From contig NZ_QGTL01000009.1 in the NCBI RefSeq assembly GCF_003182135.1, forward strand, positions 246,545 to 310,544: a stretch of 64,000 nucleotides of DNA. The letters run 5' to 3'. Every line of letters begins with the position of its first letter. The stretch's first letter is position 1. The notes beneath the pieces are model-generated. The model saw only the letters and a program-made list of their open reading frames with translations, had not been told where the DNA came from and did not search any database. The DNA comes from Nocardia neocaledoniensis (GTDB lineage Bacteria; Actinomycetota; Actinomycetes; Mycobacteriales; Mycobacteriaceae). Both the position numbers and the translations under genes were made by a program. Of this stretch, positions 37,535 to 46,758 are shown piece by piece.

Positions 37535-37618
37535 ATGCCGGATGGTGAAGCTGACGACGAAGGTCCTTCTGAGTGGCCCCGTGCCGTGATGCGCGGTGAC
37601 GGGGTGGCGGTGTGTTGA
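37535..37618 (+). CDS. Conserved 27-residue ORF overlapping the CNNM start, copy 1
   Basis: ATG 37535 opens MPDGEADDEGPSEWPRAV and ends in VC, with a TGA lying inside the first codons of the CNNM gene (7-bp overlap). Copy 2 (60586-60681) encodes MPDGETDDEGPSRLPRAV and also ends in VC with the same overlap. Conservation of start, acidic core and overlap argues for translation. It may act as a leader peptide that couples ribosomes onto the GTG of the CNNM gene. No ribosome site is present, and the mRNA is probably leaderless. Confidence 0.6.
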   Translation: MPDGEADDEGPSEWPRAVMRGDGVAVC

Positions 37619-38976
37619 CCGTCCTCAGCGTGGTCGCGGGCGTGGTGGTCGTCATGTTGATCACCGCGGTGACCGGGTATTTCGTGGCGCAGGAATTCGC
37701 CTATATGGCGGTGGACCGCTCGCGGCTGGCGGCGCAGGCCGAGGCCGGTGACGCCTCAGCGGGGCGGGCTCTGGCGGTCACCCGGCGCACGTCGTTCATG
37801 CTCTCGGGTGCCCAGTTGGGGATCACGGTCACCGGTCTGCTGGTCGGCTATGTGGCCGAGCCGCTGATCGGGCGGGGTCTGGGGGAGTTGTTCGGCGGGA
37901 TCGGGGTACCGACGGCGGTCGGTGTCGGTGTCGGGACGGTGCTGGCGATCGGGTTCTCGACCATCGTGCAGATGCTGTTCGGTGAGTTGTTCCCGAAGAA
38001 CCTCGCGATCGCCCGTCCTGAGCCGGTCGCGCGGTGGCTGGCTCGGTCGACCACGTGGTATCTGCGGGTGTTCGGTTGGCTGATCTGGCTTTTCGATCAG
38101 TCCTCGAATGTGTTGTTGCGTGCCTTGCGGATCGAACCGGTCCACGATGTCGAGCATTCGGCGACTCCCCGCGATCTCGAGCACATCGTCGCCGCGTCCC
38201 GCGATGCCGGTGAACTGCCGCGCGAGTTGTCGACGTTGCTGGATCGGATTCTGGACTTCCCGTCCGCGACCGCCGAGCACGCGATGATCCCGCGCTCGCA
38301 GGTGGATCTGGTCGATGCCGAGGAACCCGTCGCCGCGGTGCTGGCCCGGATGAGTACCGGACACACTCGCTATCCGGTGGTCGGTCGCTCGAGCGACGAC
38401 CTGCTCGGCACGATCGAACTGCATGATCTGCTCGGCGCGACACCGACGGGGACCGCGAGCGATCATCTGCGGCACGCGGTGCTGGTTCCCGAGTCGCTGG
38501 CGTTGCCCGAGGTCGTCGCCCAGCTCGAGGAGGCAGGTCAGGAGATGGCGTTGGTCGTCGACGAATACGGCGGCTTCGCCGGCATCGTCACCGTCGAGGA
38601 CATCGCCGAAGAACTCGTCGGTGAGATCGCTGACGAGCACGATTCCGGCACCAGTCCGCAGATCGTCGCCGACCGGGATGGTTGGCTCGTTCCGGGTGAG
38701 GCGCACATCGATGAGGTCGAGCGCGTGCTCGAGGTGGATCTGCCCGCGGGGGACTACGAGACCGTCGCAGGCTTGGTCATCCATGCCTTCGGTGGCCTGC
38801 CAGTCGTCGGTGATCGGGTCGAGATCGGGCTGCCGCGCAGCGGCGCGGACTTCCTCGCCGAGACCCTGAGTCCGGCCCGTGTCGTGGTGGCCGAGGTCAG
38901 GGCGGTGGGCAAGCATGTGCCGTCGTCGGTGTGGCTGAGCATTCACACCGAGCGTGACGGAGGCGAGGGTGAGTAA
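37612..38976 (+). CDS. CNNM/CorC-type membrane protein (DUF21-CBS-CorC_HlyC), copy 1a
   Basis: A 454-residue protein with an N-terminal DUF21 membrane domain (about 1-195; FVAQEFAYMAVDRSRLA, SGAQLGITVTGLLVGYVAEP, MLFGELFPKNLAIARPEP). A tandem CBS pair follows (about 220-350; MIPRSQVDLVDAEEP, VDEYGGFAGIVTVEDIAEE), then a C-terminal CorC_HlyC domain (about 355-440). CNNM/CorC/MpfA proteins move or regulate Mg2+ and other divalent cations, with ATP-Mg sensed by CBS domains. GTG at 37612 has no ribosome site of its own and overlaps the small ORF, indicating coupling. Confidence 0.9.
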   Translation: MLTVLSVVAGVVVVMLITAVTGYFVAQEFAYMAVDRSRLAAQAEAGDASAGRALAVTRRTSFMLSGAQLGITVTGLLVGYVAEPLIGRGLGELFGGIGVPTAVGVGVGTVLAIGFSTIVQMLFGELFPKNLAIARPEPVARWLARSTTWYLRVFGWLIWLFDQSSNVLLRALRIEPVHDVEHSATPRDLEHIVAASRDAGELPRELSTLLDRILDFPSATAEHAMIPRSQVDLVDAEEPVAAVLARMSTGHTRYPVVGRSSDDLLGTIELHDLLGATPTGTASDHLRHAVLVPESLALPEVVAQLEEAGQEMALVVDEYGGFAGIVTVEDIAEELVGEIADEHDSGTSPQIVADRDGWLVPGEAHIDEVERVLEVDLPAGDYETVAGLVIHAFGGLPVVGDRVEIGLPRSGADFLAETLSPARVVVAEVRAVGKHVPSSVWLSIHTERDGGEGE

Positions 38977-40003
38977 TCCGTGGGTGGTCCTGGTGGCCAC
39001 GATCGTGCTGATCGCGGCGAGTGCGTTCTTCGTCGCGGTCGAGTTCGCGTTGATCGCCGCGCGGCGGCACCGGCTCGAGGATGCCGCACCGCGCAGCCGT
39101 GCCGCGCGTGCGGCGTTGCGGAGCTCGGCGGAGCTGCCGGTGCTGCTGGCGGGGTCGCAGCTGGGTATCACGGTGTGCACGCTGGCGTTGGGTGCGATCA
39201 CCAAACCCGCTGTGCACCACTGGATCACCCCGCTCATCGAACATTTCGGAGCACCGTTGTGGGCCGCCGATGTCGCCGGGTTCGTGCTGGCGTTGATCGT
39301 GGTGACGTTCCTGCACCTGGTGGTCGGTGAAATGGCGCCCAAGTCGTGGGCGATCGCGCATCCGGAGAAGTCGGCCACCATGCTGGCGCTACCTATGCGC
39401 GCGTTCATGGCGGTGACCCGGCCGCTGCTGACAGCGTTGAACCATGCCGCGAACTGGTGCCTGCGTAAGGTGGGCGTCACCCCGGTCGACGAGGTCGAGG
39501 CAGGTCAGGATCCGGCTGCGTTGCGGCACCTGGTCGAGCATTCGGCCACGGCGGGCACGCTCGATGAGCGTTATCGTGGAAACCTCACCAGCGCCTTGGA
39601 ACTCGAGCAGCTCACCGTCGGCGACATCGTCGTCCCGAACCCCACGCCGAGCGCGGTCGCGCCGTCCGCCGATGTCGGCGAGATCCAGCGGGTGTCGCGG
39701 GAGACCGGGCACCTGCGGTTGCTGGTCCGCGACGGCCAGGACGTGCGGGGTGTGGTTCACGTGCGCGACAGTCTCGCAGCCGCGGCCGATGCGACGGCGA
39801 CGGAGTTGATGCGCCCGGTGTTGCGATTCGATGCCGACACACCGGTCTACGAGGCACTGCGCGTCATGCGGGACAACCGTCGACACCTCACACTGGTCAC
39901 CAGAACATCGGAGCCCGGAGCGGGGCTGGTTGGGCTGCTCACGATCACCGATGTCCTGCAGCGGCTGCTGCTGGCCGGTGCCGACACCGACGCCACCACC
40001 TGA
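38969..40003 (+). CDS. CNNM-type membrane protein without CorC_HlyC domain, copy 1b
   Basis: A 344-residue protein with a DUF21 domain (about 1-180; FFVAVEFALIAARRHRLEDA, LAGSQLGITVCTLALGAITK, VVGEMAPKSWAIAHPEKS) and two CBS motifs (about 210-335). Unlike 1a it ends directly after the CBS pair. GTG 38969 is fixed by GGAGGCGAGG upstream and by the copy 2 start, and it overlaps the 1a stop by 8 bp. The two dissimilar CNNM subunits probably form one heteromeric membrane complex. Confidence 0.88.
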   Translation: MSNPWVVLVATIVLIAASAFFVAVEFALIAARRHRLEDAAPRSRAARAALRSSAELPVLLAGSQLGITVCTLALGAITKPAVHHWITPLIEHFGAPLWAADVAGFVLALIVVTFLHLVVGEMAPKSWAIAHPEKSATMLALPMRAFMAVTRPLLTALNHAANWCLRKVGVTPVDEVEAGQDPAALRHLVEHSATAGTLDERYRGNLTSALELEQLTVGDIVVPNPTPSAVAPSADVGEIQRVSRETGHLRLLVRDGQDVRGVVHVRDSLAAAADATATELMRPVLRFDADTPVYEALRVMRDNRRHLTLVTRTSEPGAGLVGLLTITDVLQRLLLAGADTDATT

Positions 40004-40027
40004 GCCAGGCATGTCGAGGGGGAGACG

Positions 40028-41002
40028 ATGGCCGATACCAGTAGCAACGAGGTCGGACCGGCGTGGGGACCGGGCGAGGTCGCTGCCAGATTGCGGGCGG
40101 CCGTGATCGCAGCGAGCCAGATGTCGGCGACGGCCACCCGGTTCACCGACCAAGCGGGTGTGCCGTCGAACCGGGACCTGATCGAACTGGTCGAGTTGCG
40201 ACGCCGGGTGCTCACCCTGGCTGAGCAACTCGATCCCCACCCGCTCTCGGCGATCACCCGCACACCCGGCCCTGGAGTGGTGATCGAGCCCCCGACCCCT
40301 CCCGCGATCGTTCGCCAAGCTGTCCGGCAGCCGCAGGCGCAACCACCGGCGGCTACCGCAGACCTGATGGCCACCACACCGAGTTGGTGGCACAGGCAGT
40401 TTCACTCCACGAGGAAAGGAAAGACCATGGGTGTCAGTCTGGCCAAGGGCGGCAATGTGTCGCTGTCGAAGCAGGCGCCGAACCTGACCGCGGTCGCGGT
40501 CGGTCTCGGCTGGGACGTGCGCTCGACCACGGGCACCGACTTCGATCTCGACGCCAGTGCGTTGATCACCGGTCCGACTCAAAAGGTGCTCTCCGACGGG
40601 CATTTCGTGTTCTACAACAACCTGCGCTCGCCCGAGGGCAGCGTCGAGCACACCGGTGACAACCTGACGGGTGAGGGCGAGGGCGACGATGAGGTGATCA
40701 ACGTCGACCTCGCGGCGACCCCGCCGACGATCACCAACATCTTCTTCCCCGTCTCCATCCACGACGCGCAGGCCCGCTCCCAGTCGTTCGGACAGGTCCG
40801 CAACGCCTACATCCGCGTCGTCGACCGCGCCACCGGTGCGGAGTTGGCCCGCTACGACCTCACCGAGGACGCGTCGAGCGAGACGGCGATGGTCTTCGGT
40901 GAGCTCTACCGCAGCGGGTCAGAGTGGAAGTTCCGCGCGATCGGGCAGGGCTATGCCTCCGGATTGGCCGGTATCGCCCGCGACTACGGCGTCAACATCT
41001 GA
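40028..41002 (+). CDS. N-terminally extended TerD protein with internal start, copy 1
   Basis: The 324-residue frame starts at ATG 40028 (CGAGGGGGAGACG upstream). Residues 1-133 form a separate region with a helical core (NRDLIELVELRRRVLTLAEQ) and a Pro/Gln linker. Residues 134-324 are a full TerD domain with calcium-site segments FDLDASAL and DNLTGEGEGDDEVINVDL. A second strong ribosome site (GAGGAAAGGAAAG) stands just before in-frame ATG 40427, so short TerD could be made as well. Copy 2 has the same arrangement. TerD function is stress-linked, and pairing with CNNM proteins suggests ion stress. Confidence 0.85.
   Translation: MADTSSNEVGPAWGPGEVAARLRAAVIAASQMSATATRFTDQAGVPSNRDLIELVELRRRVLTLAEQLDPHPLSAITRTPGPGVVIEPPTPPAIVRQAVRQPQAQPPAATADLMATTPSWWHRQFHSTRKGKTMGVSLAKGGNVSLSKQAPNLTAVAVGLGWDVRSTTGTDFDLDASALITGPTQKVLSDGHFVFYNNLRSPEGSVEHTGDNLTGEGEGDDEVINVDLAATPPTITNIFFPVSIHDAQARSQSFGQVRNAYIRVVDRATGAELARYDLTEDASSETAMVFGELYRSGSEWKFRAIGQGYASGLAGIARDYGVNI
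40386..40996 (+). repeat. 611-bp block identical to 63389-63999
   Basis: By line-by-line reading, every base from GGTGGCACAGG to GGCGTCAAC is the same in both places (offset 23,003). Identity starts abruptly inside the linker before TerD. Flanking CNNM genes differ at many third positions. Confidence 0.88.
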
Positions 41003-41012
41003 TCGCCGGTCG

Positions 41013-41768
41013 ATGACGAACGAAGATGTCGTGGTGGCGACCCGGTTGGTCGCCGCGCAGCGCACCCATCGTGGTCTGGTGCGATCGGCCAACGAGGACA
41101 GCGTCCACGTCGGCGCAAACGTCCTCGCCCTCGCCGACGGCATGGGCGGGCACGCGGCCGGCGAGATCGCCTCCGCGCTGATGATCGCGGCGTTGGCGCC
41201 GCTGGACCAGCCCAGCACAGGCGATCTGCTCGACAGGTTGGAACAGGCGGTGCTCGACGGTAATTCGGCGATCGCTGAGCACGCCCGCAACAGTACCGAG
41301 ACCGCCGGCATGGGGACCACGCTGACCGCGTTGCTGTTCGACGGGGCCCGGTTCGGGCTGGTGCACGTCGGTGACTCGCGCGCCTACCGACTGCGAGAAG
41401 CCACGCTCAGCCAGCTCACTCGCGACGACACCTTCGTTCAATCGTTGGTCGATTTCGGCCAGATCACCGCGGAGCAGGCACGCACACACCCGCGGCGTTC
41501 GGTGATCATGCAGGCCTTGACCGGGCAACCGGTCACCTTGGCCCTTGCACTCGACCGAGCCGAGGTCGGTGACCGGTTCCTGCTGTGCTCGGACGGACTC
41601 TCCGACGTGGTCGGCGCCGATCAGATCGAGTCGGTGATGGCCGTCACACCCGATGTCGAGGGCTGCGCCGCCGCACTGGTCGAGCTGGCCTTGGCCGAGG
41701 GCGGCCCCGACAACATCACCGTCGTCGTCGCCGACCTCGTCGCCGCTGACCTCGCCGACGGAGTCTGA
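41013..41768 (+). CDS. PP2C-family Ser/Thr protein phosphatase
   Basis: A 251-residue cytosolic PPM/PP2C phosphatase. Metal-site motifs: RSANEDSVHV, ALADGMGGHAAGEIAS, GMGTTLTALL, VHVGDSRAYRLR, LLCSDGLSDVV and GGPDNITVVVADL. All invariant aspartates are present. There is no membrane segment, unlike the housekeeping PstP. ATG 41013 lies 10 bp after the TerD stop and has a weak ribosome site. It likely dephosphorylates Ser/Thr targets in this gene set. No kinase gene is in the window. Confidence 0.93.
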   Translation: MTNEDVVVATRLVAAQRTHRGLVRSANEDSVHVGANVLALADGMGGHAAGEIASALMIAALAPLDQPSTGDLLDRLEQAVLDGNSAIAEHARNSTETAGMGTTLTALLFDGARFGLVHVGDSRAYRLREATLSQLTRDDTFVQSLVDFGQITAEQARTHPRRSVIMQALTGQPVTLALALDRAEVGDRFLLCSDGLSDVVGADQIESVMAVTPDVEGCAAALVELALAEGGPDNITVVVADLVAADLADGV

Positions 41769-41901
41769 ACGGAAACCCCACCGGCACTGCCGAACCCGGG
41801 TGAGGTCATCGGCGTGATCGTGCGGGATGGGTAAGAGAACGACCGCCTGCCCGGCGGTGTGACCCATTGTGTGTGGGTCGGTGTTACTGGGAGGAACAAT
41901 C

Positions 41902-42372
41902 ATGACAACACCTGGATACGATCCGTCGTTCGGCGCTGCCTCGGCAGTGGTGCCCGGCGGGCTCGGCAAGCGGGCCGCGGCGCGGTTCGTCGACTGGATC
42001 ATCGCCGGAATCGTGGGAGCGGTGCTGTTCTGGCTGCTGAACAAGTCCGCGCACACTCCCGACTGGTTGTCGATCCTGCCCGGGGCGGGGTTCGGTTTCC
42101 TGTACTTCGTCGGCTTCGAAGTCGCAACAGGGTCCACGCCGGGTAAGAAGTTGCTCGGACTGCACGTCAACGGCTCCGGCGGAGCGGCCAAGCCGAGCCT
42201 GAAGGACTCGGCGCTGCGCAACTGCTACATGCTGCTCAACCTCATTCCCTGGATCGGCGGCGCGTTGTGGTTCGTGGCCGCACTCGCGATCGCGGTGACC
42301 GTCGGCACCAGCTCGACCAAACAGGGCTGGCACGACAAATTGGCCGAGGGTACCCAGGTCGTCGAGAACTGA
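41902..42372 (+). CDS. RDD-family membrane protein
   Basis: A 156-residue inner-membrane protein. The RDD signature appears as GKRAAARFVDWIIAGIVGAV (about residues 22-41). Three hydrophobic segments follow, with TPGKKLLGLHV between and HDKLAEGTQVVE at the end. Start fixed by GGGAGGAAC. RDD proteins are small channel- or transporter-like proteins, some reported as sodium/proton exchangers. The role here is unknown, but it lies between phosphatase and tandem TerD on the same strand. Confidence 0.87.
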   Translation: MTTPGYDPSFGAASAVVPGGLGKRAAARFVDWIIAGIVGAVLFWLLNKSAHTPDWLSILPGAGFGFLYFVGFEVATGSTPGKKLLGLHVNGSGGAAKPSLKDSALRNCYMLLNLIPWIGGALWFVAALAIAVTVGTSSTKQGWHDKLAEGTQVVEN

Positions 42373-42471
42373 CCGATGGCGGGGCAGCTGAGGGTGCCCC
42401 GCCATCTCCTGTCAACCCCGAGCCGGATGGCGCGCCGCGCGATGCTCGACTCCTGAAGGAAAGGACAGCGT

Positions 42472-43767
42472 GTGTCTGTCACGCTCACCAAGGGACAGAA
42501 CGGCCCACTGACCGTCGACGACGTCGTGGTCTCGGTGCGCCTGGCCGCCCCGGCCGATCTGTCGGCGCTGCTGGTCACCGATCAGGGCAAGGTCCGCACG
42601 GACGCGGACTTCGTCTTCTACAACCAACCCACCGGCCCCGGGGTGCGACTGCAGCCGACGAGCCCGGGCCACCCCGCGGCCGTGGCGGTCTCGCTGAGGC
42701 AGGTACCCGCCGACATCGCCGCGATCCGGGCGGTGATCACCCTGGAAGACTCCTCGGGGAGCTTCGGAACGATCGCGCCGCCAGTCGCCTCTATCACCGA
42801 TGCCAGCGCAAACACGCTCTACGAGTACCGCATCGACGGGTTGAGCAGCGAGTCGGTCGTGATCGCGGTCGAGCTGTACCGCCGCCAAGGCAGCTGGAAG
42901 GTCCGCGCGGTCGGCCAGGGCTATGCGGGAGGATTCGCCGCGCTGGTCACCGACCACGGCGTCAGCGTCGAGGACCCCGCGCCCGCCGCGCCCCCACCCA
43001 GCCCACCGGTCTCGGCCCAGCCCGCCGCGCCGAGACCGGCTTACCCGCCGACGCCCGCGGTCACACCGTATCCGGTGCAGCAACCTCCACCGCCGACCTA
43101 CCCGGCCACCCCGGCACCCGCACTGGGGCGAACACCGGCGGCGCAGCAGCCACCGCATCCCGGTGGTGAGGTCAGTTTGTCCAAGAATCACCCGGTCAGC
43201 CTGGCGAAGGGCCAGCGTGTCACGCTGCGCAAGGACGGCGGTGTCGCGCTGACCTTCATCCGGATGGGGTTGGGGTGGGATCCGATCACCAGGGGTGGGT
43301 TGTTCGGGCGCCGCGCGAGCGAGATCGACCTCGACGCCTCGGTGGCGATGTATGCCGGCACGGATCTGGTCGATGTCGCCTACTACGGACAGCTCACCTC
43401 GAAAGACGGCTCGATCCGTCATCAAGGCGACAACCTCACCGGCGAGGGAGAAGGCGACGACGAGGTGGTGCTGGTCGATCTCACCCGGGTACCGGCCCAT
43501 GTCAGCACGCTGTTGTTCTTCGTGACCTCGTACAAGGGCCACACCTTCGAACAGGTCACCAACGCCTTCTGCCGGTTGATCGACGGCACCACCAACACTG
43601 AGCTCGCCCGCTACTCCCTGACCGGCGGTATGCCGTTCACCGCGATGGCGATGGCGAAGGTGTTCCGAGCAGGCGCCGACTGGAAGATGCAGGCACTCGG
43701 CGAAGGCTTCCACGCCACCCACCCGGGCGAAGCGATTCCCCAGCTCGCCCGATTCACCACCGGATGA
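42472..43767 (+). CDS. Tandem TerD-domain protein with proline-rich linker
   Basis: A 431-residue protein. Residues 1-165 are a degenerate TerD domain in which the calcium aspartates are replaced (ADLSALLV instead of DLDAS). Residues about 166-235 are a Pro/Ala-rich linker (APPPSPPVSAQPAAPRPAYP). Residues about 236-431 are a complete TerD domain (ASEIDLDASV, DNLTGEGEGDDEVVLVDL). GTG 42472 follows GAAGGAAAGGAC. One blind and one intact domain suggests a regulatory or adaptor form. The pseudogene at 51798 is a relic of the same type. Confidence 0.88.
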   Translation: MSVTLTKGQNGPLTVDDVVVSVRLAAPADLSALLVTDQGKVRTDADFVFYNQPTGPGVRLQPTSPGHPAAVAVSLRQVPADIAAIRAVITLEDSSGSFGTIAPPVASITDASANTLYEYRIDGLSSESVVIAVELYRRQGSWKVRAVGQGYAGGFAALVTDHGVSVEDPAPAAPPPSPPVSAQPAAPRPAYPPTPAVTPYPVQQPPPPTYPATPAPALGRTPAAQQPPHPGGEVSLSKNHPVSLAKGQRVTLRKDGGVALTFIRMGLGWDPITRGGLFGRRASEIDLDASVAMYAGTDLVDVAYYGQLTSKDGSIRHQGDNLTGEGEGDDEVVLVDLTRVPAHVSTLLFFVTSYKGHTFEQVTNAFCRLIDGTTNTELARYSLTGGMPFTAMAMAKVFRAGADWKMQALGEGFHATHPGEAIPQLARFTTG

Positions 43768-43948
43768 CCCTCGCGGACCCGCAGCGAATGTAGGCGGTGG
43801 CTGCCCGGCGCCCTGGTTGTGCTGCAGGTCCTCGGCATACTTGCTCGCGCGGCTCGCTGTGACGTGAATGTTGTTTTGCTGGTGCAGGATTCGCTGTAAA
43901 CGGCTAGGTTCGACTCGAGCGGGTCGCCGGGAGCGCGAAGGGGCGGGG

Positions 43949-45844
43949 ATGGCCAGGATCAGAGTGCGGGACCGGGCGAGATTCTGGTTCGACCGGACGA
44001 TGGATCGCGGAACTCCGGCCTTGATCGGCTGGCTCGGGTTGGCTTCGGCCCTGCTGATCGCGGTCATCACGGGCCTGGCCACGCTCGTCGCACCCACTGA
44101 TGTCGAGGGCGTCAAGGGTGGCTGGGTGGGTGTGGCGTGGATGAGTCTGCTGCGCACACTCGATCCCGGGACCATGGGAGGCGACGACGCCACCGTGTTC
44201 AGCGTGCCGTTTCTGCTGTTGATGCTCGCGGTGACCCTGGGCGGGGTCTTCATCGTCAGCTCGCTGATCGGTGTGCTGGTGACCGGCTTGGAACAACGGA
44301 TCACCCAGCTGCGCAAGGGCCGGGCACCGTTGATCGCGTCCGGGCACACGGTGGTGCTGGGTTGGTCGGATCAGGTGTTCACCGTCGTGGCCGAGCTGGT
44401 CGGTGCGAACAAGGGCGCTCGCCGGTCGAGCGTGGTGATCCTGGCCGACCGCGACAAGGTCGACATGGAAGACCAGATCCGTACCCGCGTCCCGGAAACC
44501 GGCCGCACGAAGGTGATCTGCCGGTCCGGCAGTCCGCTCAAGCGGACCGATCTGGACCTGGTCAGTCTCGACACCGCCACATCGATCATCGTGCTGCCGC
44601 CACCGGGCGAGGACGCCGACGTCGATGTGATCAAGGTCTTGCTGCTGCTGAACAACCGGACGTGGCCGTCGCGGCGACCACATGTGGTCGCCGCGGTACA
44701 TCAGTCACAGAATCTGGCGGCGGCGCGCTTGGCCGCCGACGGCGACACCGTCGTGATCGACGCCGAGGACATCACGGTCCGGATCGTGGTGCAATCGCAT
44801 CGTCAGTCCGGTCTGTCCACGGTGTGTACCGACCTGCTCGACTTCGCCGGAAACGGCATCTACCTCAAACCCGAACCCGCGCTGGTCGGGGCGACCTACG
44901 GCGAGACGCTCGACCGCTACGACGACGGCTGTCCGATCGGTCTGCGCCGCCGTGACGGGACGGTGTCGGTGAACCCACCGATGAGCACCCTCGTCGAAAC
45001 CGGTGACCAGATCATCCTGATCGCCGAGGGAGCGAGTTCGGCCAGGTTGCTCACCGAGCCGGTGCCCGTGGACACCGCCGCTATGGCGGCCGTCGCGGAC
45101 TCGCCGCCGACCATCGAACCCGACCGCACCCTGCTGATCGGCTGGAACCCGCGTGGGCCCCGCATTCTGAGCTTGCTCGACGAGTACGTCCCACCCGGTT
45201 CGGTCCTCGACATCGCCGCCGCGTCCCCGCCGCCACAGGAGGTCACCGCCGAGCCGCGGTCCCACCTGCGTGTCGGCTATCAGTTCTGCGAGCCGACCAA
45301 CAGGCGGTCGCTCGAGGCTCTCGACCCGGGAAGCTATCAGCATGTCATCGTGCTGACCGATGACAAACTCGACCAGGACCACGCCGATGATCGAACTCTG
45401 GTGACTTTGTTGCACCTGCGCGACATCGAGGTCCACATCGGCGATCCGTATTCGATCGTCACCGAGATGAACGACGACACCAACCGCGAGATCGCCCAGG
45501 TCACCAAGGCCGACGACTTCATCGTCAGCACCAAGCTGATCAGTCTGCTGCTGACCCAGCTGGCCGAGAACCGTCATCTGCAGGCGATATTCACCGACCT
45601 GTTCGATCCCAGCGGCTCCGAGATCTACCTCAAGCCCGCCCCGGAATACGTCAGCATCGGCGCGAAGGTCAACTTCGCCACCATCGTAGGCGCGGCACGG
45701 CTACGAGGGGAAGCCGCGATCGGCTACCGGCTCCACCACCTCAAGGATCAGCCACCGGCCTACGGTGTGACGCTCAATCCCCCCAAGGACTCCACCGTCA
45801 CCTTCTCCGCTCTCGACAGCGTGATCGTGGTCGCCGAAGACTGA
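43949..45844 (+). CDS. CASTOR/POLLUX-like ion channel with RCK-type domains
   Basis: A 631-residue protein. Two membrane helices (about residues 24-46 and 85-112) flank a pore-like segment (GGWVGVAWMSLLRTLDPGTM). Two cytosolic Rossmann/RCK-type units follow (HTVVLGWSDQVFTVVAELV and RTLLIGWNPRGPRILSLLDE), each with a further ligand-binding part. The layout is that of CASTOR/POLLUX-related channels. Ion selectivity is not readable. ATG 43949 is preceded by AAGGGGCGGGG. It lies 181 bp after the tandem TerD gene on the same strand. Confidence 0.87.
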   Translation: MARIRVRDRARFWFDRTMDRGTPALIGWLGLASALLIAVITGLATLVAPTDVEGVKGGWVGVAWMSLLRTLDPGTMGGDDATVFSVPFLLLMLAVTLGGVFIVSSLIGVLVTGLEQRITQLRKGRAPLIASGHTVVLGWSDQVFTVVAELVGANKGARRSSVVILADRDKVDMEDQIRTRVPETGRTKVICRSGSPLKRTDLDLVSLDTATSIIVLPPPGEDADVDVIKVLLLLNNRTWPSRRPHVVAAVHQSQNLAAARLAADGDTVVIDAEDITVRIVVQSHRQSGLSTVCTDLLDFAGNGIYLKPEPALVGATYGETLDRYDDGCPIGLRRRDGTVSVNPPMSTLVETGDQIILIAEGASSARLLTEPVPVDTAAMAAVADSPPTIEPDRTLLIGWNPRGPRILSLLDEYVPPGSVLDIAAASPPPQEVTAEPRSHLRVGYQFCEPTNRRSLEALDPGSYQHVIVLTDDKLDQDHADDRTLVTLLHLRDIEVHIGDPYSIVTEMNDDTNREIAQVTKADDFIVSTKLISLLLTQLAENRHLQAIFTDLFDPSGSEIYLKPAPEYVSIGAKVNFATIVGAARLRGEAAIGYRLHHLKDQPPAYGVTLNPPKDSTVTFSALDSVIVVAED

Positions 45845-46292
45845 CCCCGCCGCAGCGCCAAAGGCGCCGTTGAAACCAGACACCGGATCCTCGAGCGGTG
45901 CCGCAGCGTACCGCGAACCTAGGCGTGATCTGGCTCGACATGTGGTCAACGACCAGGCCTCAGGAGCGAACACTCTGGCTGAACCAGGCACCTTCGGCCT
46001 GCCGCAAACGCGTGGCCCGATCGACCTGAGAAGTTCGCCACGCTGTGGTCGAACATGCACCGGGGCGAGGCGCCGTCGCGCGGGCCTGCGCCCACGAGGT
46101 CACCATGTTGCCGCCATTCCTGGCCTATCGCTTCGGTCCGGAACGACCGAAACCTGTTCTCGCGGACACCGTCCCGTGTTCCTGGGCGCCGCCGCCAATG
46201 GCCGCGAGCATCCGGTGCCAGCATTTCGGCCCGAGTCTCCGGCGCTCCCCCTCGACGACGCCCAGATCACGCTCACCGCACTATCGGTGCCA
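45845..46292. other. Intergenic, 448 bp, nothing recognised
   Basis: It lies between the convergent channel gene and the hypothetical at 46293. Short open frames exist on both strands but show no family resemblance or ribosome sites. I see no tRNA or clear hairpin. Confidence 0.5.
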
Positions 46293-46742
46293 TCATGATT
46301 GGCCGCCCATCGACCACTGATCGACAAGGTACCGATACGAATCGGCCTTCTGGGCATAGTCGAAGATCGGACGCAAGGCGACGGTGACTTGACGGTCCGC
46401 CACCGGAGAGAAATCGGCGGCGTCGACCGCGAGGTCGGCGGCGACCTGTTCGAGCAGCGCGTCGACCTCCTCGTCGGTCATGTACACAGTCAGTGTGCAC
46501 TCGAACGGCACCTGCGCCAGGTCGTAGTCATCGCCTTTCAGCCGCACCGCGGCCTCGGCCAGATCCGATACGGGCCCGAACCCGGTGACACAGGGAACCC
46601 GGTTCTCGGGATCGACCTTGCGCACGCTGCCCTCCAGCAGCAGTGCCACCGGATGAATCTCCTCGCTGGACACCGATCCCGGACCTTCACGGTCCGGCTT
46701 TCCCAGGCCGATGGCGACCTGCCAAATCTGGCGTTCGTTCAT
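46293..46742 (-). CDS. Hypothetical cytosolic protein
   Basis: A 149-residue acidic protein (MNERQIWQVAIGLGKPDREG ... FDYAQKADSYRYLVDQWSMG) with neither signal nor membrane segment. A middle acidic part reads VYMTDEEVDALLEQVAADLA. ATG 46742 follows GAGGAGGCGC, which supports translation. It lies 16 bp downstream of the small secreted protein gene and probably shares its transcript. I do not recognise a family. Confidence 0.65.
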   Translation of the reverse strand: MNERQIWQVAIGLGKPDREGPGSVSSEEIHPVALLLEGSVRKVDPENRVPCVTGFGPVSDLAEAAVRLKGDDYDLAQVPFECTLTVYMTDEEVDALLEQVAADLAVDAADFSPVADRQVTVALRPIFDYAQKADSYRYLVDQWSMGGQS

Positions 46743-46758
46743 CGCAGCGCCTCCTCAA

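Noticed and set aside
37449..37611. Magnesium riboswitch upstream of the CNNM operon
   Set aside because: The promoter appears leaderless, leaving no 5' UTR, and no M-box or ykoK-like fold is apparent.
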